Assembly (NCBI RefSeq): GCF_963675165.1
Contig: NC_087380.1
Location: 3,773,803-3,837,802 of the forward strand
Direction: 5' to 3'
From: Halichondria panicea
Taxonomy: Eukaryota > Porifera > Demospongiae > Suberitida > Halichondriidae
DNA: 64,000 nt
The notes under the pieces: model-generated
The model's database searches: none
What the model was told of the DNA's origin: nothing
What the model saw: only the letters and a program-made list of their open reading frames with translations
Position numbers and translations under genes: made by a program
Part shown: positions 1 through 10,934 of the stretch, piece after piece
How the letters are laid out: each line of letters opens with the position of its first letter
Numbering within the stretch: position 1 is the first letter of the stretch

Positions 1-90
1 GATCTTCTTAGGCGACGGTGCACTTTGCGCACCGCCACATTTCCCCCTCCTACATGTACTTCAAAATCCTGTATATCACCCTGACTAAGC
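1..90. repeat. End of a small inverted-repeat element cut by the window edge
   Basis: The stretch rich in CCCCCTCC followed by 'cctgtatatcaccctg' matches the right end of the complete element at 57973-58230 and a second fragment near 2640-2695. The family has ends of the type CCAGGGT..TACAG. Only the terminal part is inside the window. Confidence 0.4.
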
Positions 91-140
91 CAGTTTCTAC
101 AGTATGATTTGTTGTTTAATTATATCTGGCGTTATCTTAC

Positions 141-3100
141 CTCTGCTCCCTGCATTTTGTGCAGGCTTGGTTTGGGTGTGACTTGAATGCTTTGTCTTGG
201 AGTTGATTGTAAATCGGACTCCTGTTGCTCCTAAGCAAGAGTGAATAACATCAAATTTGCCTGGACTGTACATGATGTGCTGCATTTATCTATGTGAGTA
301 CATACACGTAGTAAATGTGTATAATATTATATATAATAGGATCGTTTACTCAGCTTGTGTTGTTTACCTTCTCCAGATCAGTGGCGTCTTTTTGAGAGAG
401 GCTGTCGTCAATTTCCTCCTCCTGAAAGTCAAAGTAATGGTTGCATGTACATGTATGGTGTTTGCTGATTAGTTTAGGATTACCCTATACAACAACATAA
501 TTATATTACATAATTATTGTCTGTACAATTATATGCAACCCTGTTGTGTATATGTATTTGTAATCCTACAAAGATACACTTGAGTTTCATACTGTGATTA
601 CAAATGTTCTTGCACCTGTTTCAGGCAAGAATCTTCATCTGAATCTTCATATGGAGTGAGGCTGTGGGTAGGACTCTGCGACAGGAGGTCAAAGGCACTC
701 TCCTCCTGGGTAACACATTGCACTATTCGATAGCATACGTACGTACTACACTAGTACACGTTGCCAATGTGTGCATAACCACATTATCTTTAAGTCTAGA
801 CCTGTATAATTATAGTCTCGTCGCCAAGCCAATTTTTTGAGAAATAGGCCTGAGATAGATTGTATCTGGGCATGTCTATGTGTAAAACATGCTCCTATTA
901 ATTGAGTAAGTCATTGCAATCACATGACATGTACGTGGAATACGATTCGTTCTAATTTTCTGTAAAGATGCACGTAACTTTCATACTGTGATTTATTTAC
1001 CTGTTTCAGGTCAGAATCCTCCTCTGAACTGAGGCTGTGGTTAGAACTCGGCCACGGGTCGAAGGCACTCTCCTGTGAAGGTGAGTAAGTCCTTGCAATT
1101 ACATGACATGTACGATCCGTTTTAAATTTCTATGTATACCGTATATGTGACAGGCGGGGAAATCAATATAATTATAAGTATCTACAGTCCTTCTACTACC
1201 TCTCTGTAAAATCTGATGCCCTCAAATAAAACAGCCCATATTCAGTGCAATAGAGCTACTCGTATAACCTCAGTTAAATTTGAGGCTACATGAGGTATAT
1301 ACGTATAGTGCTTTTATGAAAGATTTTCTCATGGCAGAATTTGAGTTTGTGCAGGTGAAAATTACTTACGATGACCAAGTACATACCAACAAATGCTGTG
1401 ACGTTAATCCCTAGTACATGTACATGTATAATAGTTGTGTGTGCTACAGGGTTAGGACTGAAAGATTGATTCAATTTGAATTGTAAAGGGTTGAGGTGTT
1501 AGTAAACGCCTCTCTCGAATTGTATACCGTAAACGTTGAAATTTTCGACGGGTGTTTAATTTCGTTTTTTTGTCCTTGGACTCAACGCACGAAATTAAAT
1601 ATATACGTGGGTGTACGTGTACGTGGTAGCCACACCTATGTTAATATAACGGACGAAAATTTATGCGCACGAAATTTAAGAATTGTGGGCCTAGTGCAGA
1701 AAGTGCGAAATTTTGATGCGTCGAAAATTTCAACGTTTACGGTAGCTTACTCTGCCAGCAAAATGAAACATTTAGTAGCCAGCAGCCTCTGATCAAGCAT
1801 ATACTGCACAAGACTTTTATACCCTGATTGCATAATTTACCTGTTTCAGGTCAGAATCCTCCTCTGAACTGAGGTTGTGGTTAGAACTCTGCGACCGACC
1901 CTCCTCCTGTGAAGGTGATTAATTAGTAATTGCAATTAGTGTGGGTGTATTCTAGCATACTACATGCGTACACTGTGGTTGTGCTTTGTTGTAACCATCA
2001 CTCACCTGTATCTCTCGCAGACATCTCTTCTTTGGAGTAGGGGTGGAGTCGGACTCTTGCAGCCTGGCCTGTTCAGAGTACTCCTGTAGTTAGTATCTCG
2101 TAAGTATAATAATTATAACCACTCTAGCTATTACAATGCATATAATATTACAATGTATATACCGTATATTTCAAGGGTGTAAATGTTTGCGGGAATGCCT
2201 TTTGAAACGTTTTTGCGTGAGTTATCAATGTCCTATAATGTAATAAAGCGCTCAATTATATATAGGTAGGATCGATTCACATAAGTTTGACTGATTAATT
2301 CGTTTCCAATTCCTCTCCACACTATCTACGTGTATGCTAATTGTTGTTTGTGGTGAATGTGCCCAACAAAATAATTACATGATGTCCATAGCAAGCACCA
2401 AGCACTCTTATAAAAGCAAAATAGTGTACGTACTATATATTTATAGCGACAAATTATGTCATGCAGGATGTAAGGACATACACACCTGATATGGGTCTTG
2501 ACGGCAGAAGCTGGATGGCTCGGTGTCATCAATGTCCTATAATGCAATAAAATATATATAGGTAGGATTCACAAGGCATGCTTTTGCTACATGTAGCTAA
2601 AAAACGGTCAATTGTATTTTCGATTGCCAGCTATGGACATGCAAATTTGGAGCCAAAGGGGCCCCTTTCCCCCTCCCCTGTATGACATCCTGAGTATCTA
2701 TGCTGTAACGTGTCCGACTGTAACGTGTCCGATACGACAAAGTAAATAAAGGGCTTCTAAATCCACATGGACACACAGTGTCTAGATACTACTGCTCTGA
2801 GGCACTTTTCCCATGTACTTCCCACGTATATCTTATCAACTAGTGTCTAATTACATGTATATAGCTCAAATATAATTATATAGCGACAAATTGTGTTTAA
2901 TCATGCAGACAGCAGACGTACATGTACAAACCTGATATGGGCTGGATGGCTCGGTTGTTGGGGTGAGAGGTGAGTCCTATAATGTAGCATATTTTTCTAA
3001 GCTCAGTTATATATAATTATAGGATTCACATAGACTGATGATACTGATTAAGGAACCTGTGAATGGGGAAATAAAACAACGCACCATGCGTTTTATTTCC

Positions 3101-5368
3101 TTGTTGTACATACTGTATACCGTATATGCTTGATCAGGAGCCGCGGCTACTAAATGTTTCATTTTGCTGGAAGAGGAGGCTACAATTCAAGAGAGGCCAC
3201 TGTTCAAGAGCGGCGTTTATTAGCTCCAGATAATTTAGTTTGTCATCTAAAGTTGTTTTCACCTGCATAAACTTGAACTCTGCCATGAGAAAGTCAGCAC
3301 TAACAAGCTGCTACTTGTAGCTAGCCTCTACACAGGCTCTCCTTTTTCTGTTCTTTATCACAATCGTTCAATAAGATAAAATACTGTATTAATCGTTCAA
3401 TGAGATAAAATACGGTATTAATTGGAGGAATAAAGAAAGAAATAGACGTAAAGTTAGGAAAAAGGAGAGCCTGTATCGGGAAGTCGCGTGAGGGTAGAAG
3501 GGTGGTAGAAGGGTGAAAATGAGTGTGGGCATGCTGAGCTAGAGATGTTGGACTGCCCACGCAGAGATCTATGACTAATAAAACTTTGCCTGCAGCAAGC
3601 TGGACATGGACTTGGAACTGGAAGTTTGCAAGCACTAGAGCTAGCTATACCTTAGGCTTAGCTAGATGATCTACTAGTCTAGATTGTGTGTTCAGATTCT
3701 ATCCTATTCTATGGAAGTTTGCAAGCACTAGAGCTAGCTATACCTTAGGCTTAGCTAGATGATCTACTAGTCTAGATTGTGTGTTCAGATTCTATCCTAT
3801 TCTATCAGACTATCACCTTTTCTTGTGTCTTTCTACATGCTATAGTCTATACAGGTTAGATCAAGAATAGCTTAGTCATCATTATCATATAGCAGGTAGC
3901 TACTGCCACCGGCCAGAGCTGGCCACGCTGGTTCTCTGATCTGACTTGCAGCACAGCTTGGTGGTTGTCTCAGTACAGTCTTATTAAAACTCTGAATGCG
4001 TGGGAGAATATCTTATGTCACGATTGTGGGCTACATATCGCCCACGTTCATAAAAATCCTTGTGGATCACGCGATTTCCCAAACCAGGCCTTACTTTTTC
4101 TTAACTGTATGCCCATTTCTTTCTTTGCTGCCTCACTATGTCTTTCTATGATTTATGGATGAACAGTGACAACAGCAAGAAAAAGTAAGGCCTGGGAACG
4201 AGGCTAACTTGTAGCTACGTACATGTAGCTAGCTGCTAGTAATAATTTTTTGGCTGCCACATGCAGAAATGCTAGAGTCAAAGTTCACTGAGGCTACTAT
4301 TTGAGAGCGGCTACTAAATGTTTCATTTTGCTAGCAAGGGAGGCTACTATTTGAGTGCGGCCTTTATACAAGAGCGGCCTCTGATCGAGCATATACGGTA
4401 TGCGTAAAAGAGGCTACAATTCTACAATTCGAGAGAGGCGATTAATACGCTGGCCTATAAAACATTCCAGCACCTTCAAGTTGCTCTTTTCACCTGCACA
4501 AACTCAAACTCTGCCACAAGAAAGTTTTTGTAAAGCACTAACAAGCTTCTACCTAGCTAGTATTAATATGGCTGCCACGTGCAGCCTCAACGTTCACTGA
4601 GGCTACTATTTGAGAGCGGCTACTGTACAAGGATCGGTACAGAACTGACATAAGCGTTCTACATGTATTGTCGCTCAACAGTTTTTAATCGAAAGTGCAA
4701 CAAAACGTGCAATCGTACGGTACGGTAAATTTCTACGCTTCGTATGGTGCCAAAACGGTTAAACCTACAGTAGTACACGTTACCGATGTGTGGCACCTTC
4801 AGGAACTACAATTGCCTAGTTTACCTTGGAAACGAATTTCAACCACGCCCCCAGGTACCCCAGGCCTATTTTTCGACCTACCATTCCATTTTAAAGAGCA
4901 ACTGGGGACACTAGACCGAGTTTATTGTTCATTACATGTATGCATGCAACCCTCCGATTGAGAGCATACAAATAGTGTTAAACTTCTGCAATCCTACAAA
5001 GATGCACATGAGTTTCGTACTGTGATTGCTTACCTGTTTCAGGTAAGATTCCTCCTCTGGAGTGAGGCTGTGGTTAGGACTCTGCGACAGGTCAAAGGCA
5101 CTCTCCTCCTGTGAAGGTGAGCGAGTCATTGCAATTATTATGGGTGTATATTTGGTATTTGCTAGCATATACATACATGTACAATCATTTCTCACCTGTA
5201 TCTCTCGCATCATTGGAGTAGAGGCCGAGTCGTACTCTGGCAGCCTGGCCTGTTCTTCAAGTTTCTGTGTAATAATTATCGGAAAGTGTACATTATGTAT
5301 ACTTGTTGTGACAAAATAATGTGTTCACATGCCACTCTATTGTACAGGGTACAAACCTCTTCGTCCAT
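141..5368 (-). CDS. Acidic Ser/Glu-rich protein of tandemly duplicated micro-exons (5' part, gene continues left)
   Basis: I do not recognise the family. Reading the minus strand, the exons are 5357-5368 (ATG at 5368, residues MDEE), 5196-5264, 5034-5108, 2932-2976, 2486-2536, 2006-2083, 1841-1906, 1001-1072, 616-705, 368-421 and 141-230. Each has GT/AG borders, and every length is a multiple of three (12 to 90 nt), so all are phase 0 and can be skipped or duplicated without shifting the frame. Together they encode 234 residues, and the reading frame continues past the left edge. Three exon types recur: 'EEQARL.E.DS.PTP..REIQ' (two copies), 'EESAFDL..SPNHSL..EEDS.LKQ' (four copies) and 'D..TEPSS..PYQ' (two copies). 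The product is acidic, with Ser-Pro/Thr-Pro sites and no visible membrane segment, and is probably disordered. The 2.06-kb intron 2977-5033 contains only repeats. An alternative is a decayed gene, but the preserved frames and splice sites argue against that. Confidence 0.7.
1525..1744. mobile_element. MITE, about 220 bp, with perfect 26-bp terminal inverted repeats
   Basis: Positions 1525-1550 and 1719-1744 are exact inverted copies beginning TACCGTAAACGTTG. TA at both outer edges suggests a TA target duplication, as in Tc1/mariner-type elements. It lies in an intron of the tandem-exon gene. It has no coding capacity: the 98-residue frame across it is just the element. Confidence 0.8.
3117..4600. 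repeat. Two copies of a dispersed repeat, about 3117-3330 and 4280-4600
   Basis: Both copies share 'ctactaaatgtttcatttt', a run of 'gaggctac..gagagcggc' motifs, then 'cacctgca.aaact..aactctgcca' and 'gcactaacaagct'. A third fragment is at 1745-1805. The copies lie in the largest intron of the tandem-exon gene and carry no gene. Outer ends include 'accgtatatgc', so this is probably a MITE family. Confidence 0.6.
3620..3805. repeat. Perfect tandem duplication of a 93-bp unit
   Basis: Units 3620-3712 and 3713-3805 both run from 'ggaagtttgcaagcactag' to 'atcctattctat' with no difference seen. The identity implies a recent duplication or an assembly artefact. It is intronic. Confidence 0.9.
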
Positions 5369-5665
5369 GCTGATTGCACTGTGAAATCTTGCTTTGCACT
5401 GAAATCTTGCTCTCTGATACAGCTTGGTGAGATGTGAATAGCTTCCTGTTCTGTGTAACCTTTATAGCTGAGCTCTGTGGTTTCTGTGGTTAGTATGACC
5501 ATGCAGCCCCTTACTATTTTTATCATACATCTTGCTTCATCATGTCCAGCACCCTTTACTATTTTTATCATACATCATGCTTCATCATGTCCAGCACAGG
5601 TACATTGTGGTTCTAAATTATTGCTCAATTTCTATTCAAGATCTATCTTGTTTATTTAAGACCTA

Positions 5666-6304
5666 CTGCCCTTTGCAGCTCACTTGGAAGTTTGGAGCAA
5701 ATAGTAAATTGCAAAAAACCACTTGAGATAAGTGTAACAGTTTACACAAGTAAACCACAATACTATAGAACAAGGGACAAAGTATAAATTTTGGAACAGA
5801 AGATTCAGATCTTTATGTGGATATTAAGTATATACCTTAGTACAGTTTTCAGCATAAACTACTATAGTTGGGTAACCATGAAAAACTAATCCTTATCAAG
5901 AGGGCGTACTGTGTCATTGTGGCAGAGAATTGGAGACTGGTTCAGTAGCAGGCTGTTTCTCAGCCAATAAAAAATAGCTAGACGAACAGGCAGTTATGTC
6001 ATAATCAAGCTACTCCTACAGCCCAAACTTAGTACTTATAGATAGAGATTTGGCCAAGTTGTGGTTTAGCTGTAAACTGTTATACAGTGGTTTTTTGCAG
6101 TAATACTATTTGCCAAAACTTCACGTGAGTTTACGTGAGCTACAACAAATAGCGTGAAAAACTACAACAACAAAACATAAAGATCTGGTCTATTCCAAAC
6201 TCGGTCCCTTAGAGGGCTCTATAGTATTGTGGTTTACTTATGTAAACTGTTACACTTATCTCAAGTGCAATTTACTAAACTTCCTAGTGAGCTGCAAAGG
6301 GCAG
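5666..6304. mobile_element. Fold-back/MITE element of 639 bp with long inverted ends and TA target site duplication
   Basis: The ends are inverted copies: CTGCCCTTTGCAGCTCACT at the left and its complement at the right. Similarity between the arms extends roughly 100-155 bp inward with small indels. TA flanks both sides (5664-5665 and 6305-6306). The duplicate unit has the unoccupied site 'gacctaccaggac' around 7711-7722 with a single TA, which fixes the element borders. No open reading frame is visible inside. Confidence 0.85.
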
Positions 6305-6411
6305 TACCAGGACTTAGCATAAACTTCCCTGTAATGTGTGGTTAGCTATTTTTAGGTTGTGATATCATACCAACCAGTTTGCAAGTTCACCTCCTACATG
6401 TATGTACATGC

Positions 6412-7296
6412 AGGCTTATACCTAATATACTATACATAGCCCCCCCCCCCCCACACACACACAGGCTTATACCTAATGGGACCACCCCTATGTGCAAGGT
6501 GTGCATACTGTACACAACTTCTTCCCCCCCCCCCCAACACACACACACAGGCTTATAGCTAATGTAGTGTATACAACTCCCCCCCCCCCACACACACAGG
6601 CTCATAGCTAATATACTGTATACAGGCTTATAGCTAATATACTGTACACAACCTCCCCCCCCCCACACACACGTACAGGCTACACTGTACACAACCTCCC
6701 CCCCCACACACACACACTCATGGCTAATATACTGTACACAACCTTCCCCCCCCCCACACACACAGGCTCATAGATAATGTACTGTACACAACCTCCCCCC
6801 CCCCACACACACACACACTCATGGCTAATATACTGTACACAACCTTCCCCCCACACACACACACTCATGGCTAATATACTGTGCACAACCTTCCCCCCAC
6901 ACACACAGGCTCATAGCTAATACACTGTACACAACCTCCCCCCACACTCACACAGGCTTATAGCTAATGTACTGTACACAACCTCCCCCCACACTCACAC
7001 AGGCTTATAGCTAATGTACTGTACACAACCTCCCCCCCCCCACACACAGGCTCATAGCTAATGCACTGTACACAACCTCCCCCCCCCCCACACACACAGG
7101 CTCATAGCTAATATACTGTACACAACCTCCCACCTCCCACACACACAGGCTCATAGCTAATATACTGTACTCAACCTCCCCCCCCCACACACACAGGCTC
7201 ATAGCTAATGTACTGTACACAACCTCCCCCCCCCCACACACACAGGCTCATAGCTAATGTACTGTACACAGGCTCATAGCTAATATACTGTACACA
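6412..7296. repeat. Minisatellite array 1, unit about 48-60 bp
   Basis: Each unit is a (CA) run, then GGCTCATAGCTAATATACTG, then TACACAACCT, then a C-run of about 6-11. Roughly 16-18 units are present, with variable CA and C tracts. Open frames on the minus strand (Val-Cys-Gly-Gly repeats) are translations of the repeat, not genes. Confidence 0.9.
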
Positions 7297-7300
7297 GTGT

Positions 7301-7532
7301 AGAGTAGCAACACTCAGTGAACAGGTTTTGCTACGAACTCTTCTGAAAAGGCTGCAATGGCACTCGAAGTGAGCAAAACTAGCCATAACTCGAGAATGAA
7401 GCTTTATTTTATAAATCCACGAATTGAAATCCAAGAAAACATGATTAGAAGCCTATAGAAACTGCACTTCATTGATCCTTGAGCGGCTGTAGCAGTCTAC
7501 ATACACACACACGGACACACTACCGTATAGCT
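7301..7532 (+). repeat. Dispersed repeat family D, copy 1
   Basis: Shared body: 'gagtagcaa.actc.gtgaac', 'ggctgcaatggca', 'cataactcgagaa.gaagct', 'atccacga', 'atccaagaaaaca', 'agaagcctatagaa', 'gcagt..aca', a CA run, then 'taccgtatagctcgctt'. Other copies in the window are 17262-17606, 20815-21200 (reverse), 54175-54345 (partial) and 59085-59415. A partial 3' end is at 8830-8895. No coding frame or tRNA-like promoter boxes were recognised, so the class (SINE or MITE) is open. Confidence 0.75.
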
Positions 7533-7924
7533 CGCTTCCTGTTCTGTGTAACCTTTATAGCTGAGCTCTGTGGTTTCTGTGGTTAGTATGACCATGCAGC
7601 CCCCTTACTATTTTTATATCATACATCATGCTTCATCATGTCCAGCACAGGTACATTGTGGTTCTAAATTATTGCTCAATTTCTATTCAAGATCTATCTT
7701 GTTTATCCAAGACCTACCAGGACTTAGCATAAACTTCCCTGTAATGTGTGGTTAGCTATTTTTATACTTATATATTTTTTATACCTAATGTACTGTACAT
7801 ATTGAACTGTGTTGCTAAATATCCCCCCCCCCCAGCTGAGGGCACCCGCCTTAGACACGACTGACGGCTAGCCACAGGGATCACTCGATTATGCAGGAGA
7901 CGATATTGGGACCACCCCTACGTG

Positions 7925-8712
7925 CAAGGTGTGCATACTGTACACAACTTCCCCCCCCCAACACATACACAACCTTCCCCCCACACAGGCTCATAGCTAA
8001 TATACTGTACACAACCTCCCCCCCCACACACAGGCTTATAGCTAATATATATACTGTACACAACCTCCCCCCCCACACACACACAGGCTCATAGATACTT
8101 TACACAACCTCCCCCTCCCCACACACACACACACACTCATGGCTAATATACTGTACACAACCTTCCCCCCACACACACAGGCTCATAGCTAATATACTGT
8201 ACACAACCTCCCCCCCCCCACACAGGCTTATAGCTAATACTGTACACACACCCCCCCCCCACACACACACAGGCTCATAGATACTGTACATAACCCCCCC
8301 CCCCACACACACACACACTCATGGCTAATATACTGTACACAACCTTCCCCCCCCACACACAGGCTCATAGATAATGTACTGTACACAACCTCCCCCCCCC
8401 CCACACACACACACTCATGGCTAATATACTGTACACAACCTTCCCCCCCCCACACACAGGCTCATAGCTAATACAATATACTGTACACAACCTCCCCCCA
8501 CATTCACACAGGCTTATAGCTAATGTACTGTACACAACCTCCCCCCCCCCCCCCACACACACAGGCTCATAGCTAATATACTGTACACAACCTCCCCCCC
8601 CCACACACACCAGGCTCATAGCTAATATACTGTACTCAACCTCCCCCCCACACACACACAGGCTCATAGCTAATGTACTGTCACAGGCTCATAGCTAATA
8701 TACTGTACACAG
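7925..8712. repeat. Minisatellite array 2, same unit as array 1
   Basis: This is the counterpart of array 1 in the second duplication unit, with the same CA-run, core and C-run architecture and about 14 units. Shortened units occur near 8090-8110 and 8270-8295. There is no gene in it. Confidence 0.88.
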
Positions 8713-8979
8713 TGTAGTTGAGTGACTAAGTTCTGTGATTAGTCATAATGAAGGCTAATGAAGGTAGTAGAGCCTCACACCTATTTAGTAGCATTTTTGA
8801 GAGCATGTTCAATTCCTAAACTAATAATATTGAGCTGTAGCAGTCTACACACACACACATGGACACACTACCGTATAGCTCGCTTGCGCATGCGCACTGG
8901 GGCATAATGATGTGCTCAGATATTGGTTTCTCTGACAATGTGCCCTCCTCCCCTATTGTACAGATTGAGGAGCGTCTCA

Positions 8980-9315
8980 TCAAGTCTCCACCTGTCCATT
9001 ACTGCGTGGACAGTGCTTGTGTGGGGTCTCGTCAGAAGGGAGCGGGGTCGACACCTCTATGGACACCATACCCCTCACCACTATCAAACTAGGGGGCACT
9101 CCACAACTTGAGGTACACACCTCCTACACATTTATAGCATTTTATATTTTTTCTGAGTGTGGATCAGCTGTCACTATATAACCTACCCCCCACAGACTGT
9201 TCGGAACGAGCTACACATCACTAATCAGGTGATGCATCTGAGACCCCCCCCCCACAGATATGACATACCACCGTCACTGCGGACATTAAGACAAGCAACT
9301 TCACCATTGTGAAGG
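8980..9315 (+). pseudogene. Exon-like fragments of an unidentified gene, frame broken
   Basis: Segments with splice-like borders follow each other: after 'tattgtacag' near 8960, a frame starting IEERLIKSPPVHYC and shifting to 'VDTSMDTIPLTTIKLGGTP' before a GTACAC at 9110; after 'cccacag' near 9195, 'TVRNELHITNQ'; and 'ADIKTSNFTIVK' before GTAAAT at 9314. The frame must shift between parts of the first segment, so this is read as a relic. I cannot name the parent gene. Confidence 0.35.
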
Positions 9316-9507
9316 TAAATAACACATCTCATGAGCTAGACCAAGACCACGCTCATTTCTCTACGCTAGCTGTAGAACATAAGCACCACCATAATTTAGG
9401 CGCCAGCTAGGCTTATTCCCAACCAGTTTGCTGTATGTACTGGCTTCCCCCCCCCACACACACACACGCAAGCTTCAACATCGTATGACATGTACCACAA
9501 TTCTAGT

Positions 9508-9632
9508 TCATACAGACACAGACATTATACAGACAAAGGTGCAAAAGACATTATATACAGACACAGACATTATACAGACAAAGGTGCAAAAGACATTATA
9601 CAGACACAGACATTATACAGACAAAGGTGCAA
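9508..9632. repeat. Short tandem repeat, three units of about 41-48 bp
   Basis: The units share 'cagacacagacattataca' followed by 'gacaaaggtgcaaaa'. The 82-residue frame over it is repeat translation. Confidence 0.85.
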
Positions 9633-9774
9633 AAATCCAGCTTTATGCCTGGGAGCACTATAGCAAGGGCATGTAATAGAAATCATCTGCAATAAATAGT
9701 TCCAAGTTCTGAATGTATTACTCTTTAATCTTCGTCTGTCTCATCTTCAACTGTCCATGTGCTTACCCTACGCA

Positions 9775-10854
9775 CTACGTAAGAGAGTGCACAATATTAT
9801 TAATGAGGTGGGCATAGGAAGGTGCGTCTGGGTGACGAAATAGCTCTTCAAACTGTAGTGTGTTGTTTTCGAAATCTATTATTAGTTTATACACAACAAT
9901 CATCGAATGTACACCAAATGTGATGCCCAAACAAGTAATTTTTTTTGTTTTTGCTAAACACGTTTCGATATGGAGAGGAGGAGTCTCCCACAATGCGGAA
10001 TAGAATGAGTGGGTGGCTGATAACAGCATGTTTGCTCTCAGCTGCGAATCGATATCTGGTTGAGATTTCGATGTTACTGATTTCAACACTAAGTTGCTGG
10101 GTCCTCTATATTCTCCTACACCCAGAGGACTGTCCGTGCAATCTGCCTCATCAAACTCATCTTTCAAATGAATTACTAATCGACCAGATCTAGTTAGTTG
10201 CCCAAGCTTTTCAATGTAGAAGTCCCCACCACCTGTAAAGGGGCATATATTCATATTCGGAACATGAGGTATACTCGGAACATGAGGTATACTCGAAACA
10301 GTTCGACCGACTCACAAACCGTTCTTTGTAACTAGATCAAGTGCGGCAAGATCTGATTGTAAATGGTCAGCACGCACAGATTCCAAAACAGTGCTACCCC
10401 CCCAACTCGTCAAGGTTGCTCCATCCTGTTGTTCACTTAGAAGAAGCTTTCCATCTTGTTGGGGTGTAAATTGGTGAGGGTATCCAGGATAATGATAATG
10501 GCCCGCAGAATTATTCATTTATTCTGGATGACAGCGTGCGAGAAAGTTAACGCAGTCATCTTTGTTAGCGTGTACAGTGACACAGTCTGTGATTTGGTGA
10601 TTTAGGTGATCTGTGTTAGAGCACCCAGCAGTCGAAGTGTAAGAAAAAGCATACACATTAAGTGGTGGCCCTGAGAAAGATTTGATACGACCAAACTTGC
10701 CGGATATGAATTGTCGTGGCACAGCCACATGTTGTTTTCTTAAGTCCAATACCGAATACATACTTTTATCGGAAACGGAATATGGTTTCAATATCCATGG
10801 AAATGGTCCCATGGCAATGAAGTAGGCTGTGACTTTTCTACTTGTATTGACCAC
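9775..10854 (-). other. Block of unidentified minus-strand reading frames, probably mobile-element derived
   Basis: Three consecutive minus-strand frames abut or nearly abut: 10519-10854 (111 residues), 10312-10518 (68) and 9775-10254 (159). The last contains 'FTGGGDFYIEKLGQLTRSGR' and 'EFDEADCTDSPLG'. The middle contains 'YPHQFTPQQDGKLLLSEQQD'. They could be pieces of one frame broken by stops. Between the last two is a direct repeat of about 17 bp ('ggaacatgaggtatactc', 10260-10293). I do not recognise the product. The position directly downstream of the gag/protease remnant suggests element origin, but no pol motif is visible. Confidence 0.4.
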
Positions 10855-10934
10855 CTGCAGGTGTTAACAGTTTGATTCATAAGTACTAGCAAGGGCGGAT
10901 AAATAAAGCTAGTGGCAGTGTATAAAATCTTGTT

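Larger units (their letters stand above)
5441..8900. repeat. Tandem segmental duplication carrying promoter-side sequence, minisatellite and dispersed repeat
   Basis: Unit 1 runs from 5441 to about 7530 and unit 2 from 7533 to about 8890. Segment 5441-5665 plus 6307-6356 is nearly identical to 7533-7765. Each unit then enters a minisatellite of the same motif, and each ends in the same dispersed repeat ('gtagcagtctaca..cacac..ctaccgtatagctcgctt'). The junction at 7530/7533 joins the end of one unit to the start of the next. Unit 1 begins about 75 bp upstream of the tandem-exon gene start codon at 5368, so the duplicated part covers its 5' flank. Confidence 0.75.

Noticed and set aside
1496-1792. 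98-residue plus-strand frame
   Set aside because: Coincides with a perfect inverted-repeat element; both ends of the frame are its terminal repeats.
6387-8667. Many minus-strand frames rich in Val-Cys-Gly-Gly and 'QYISYEP'
   Set aside because: They are translations of the minisatellite units; frames change with CA and C tract length and no splice or start logic exists.
6412-8712. Possible CRISPR array because of regular repeats
   Set aside because: Units are contiguous without unique spacers, and the window is eukaryotic.
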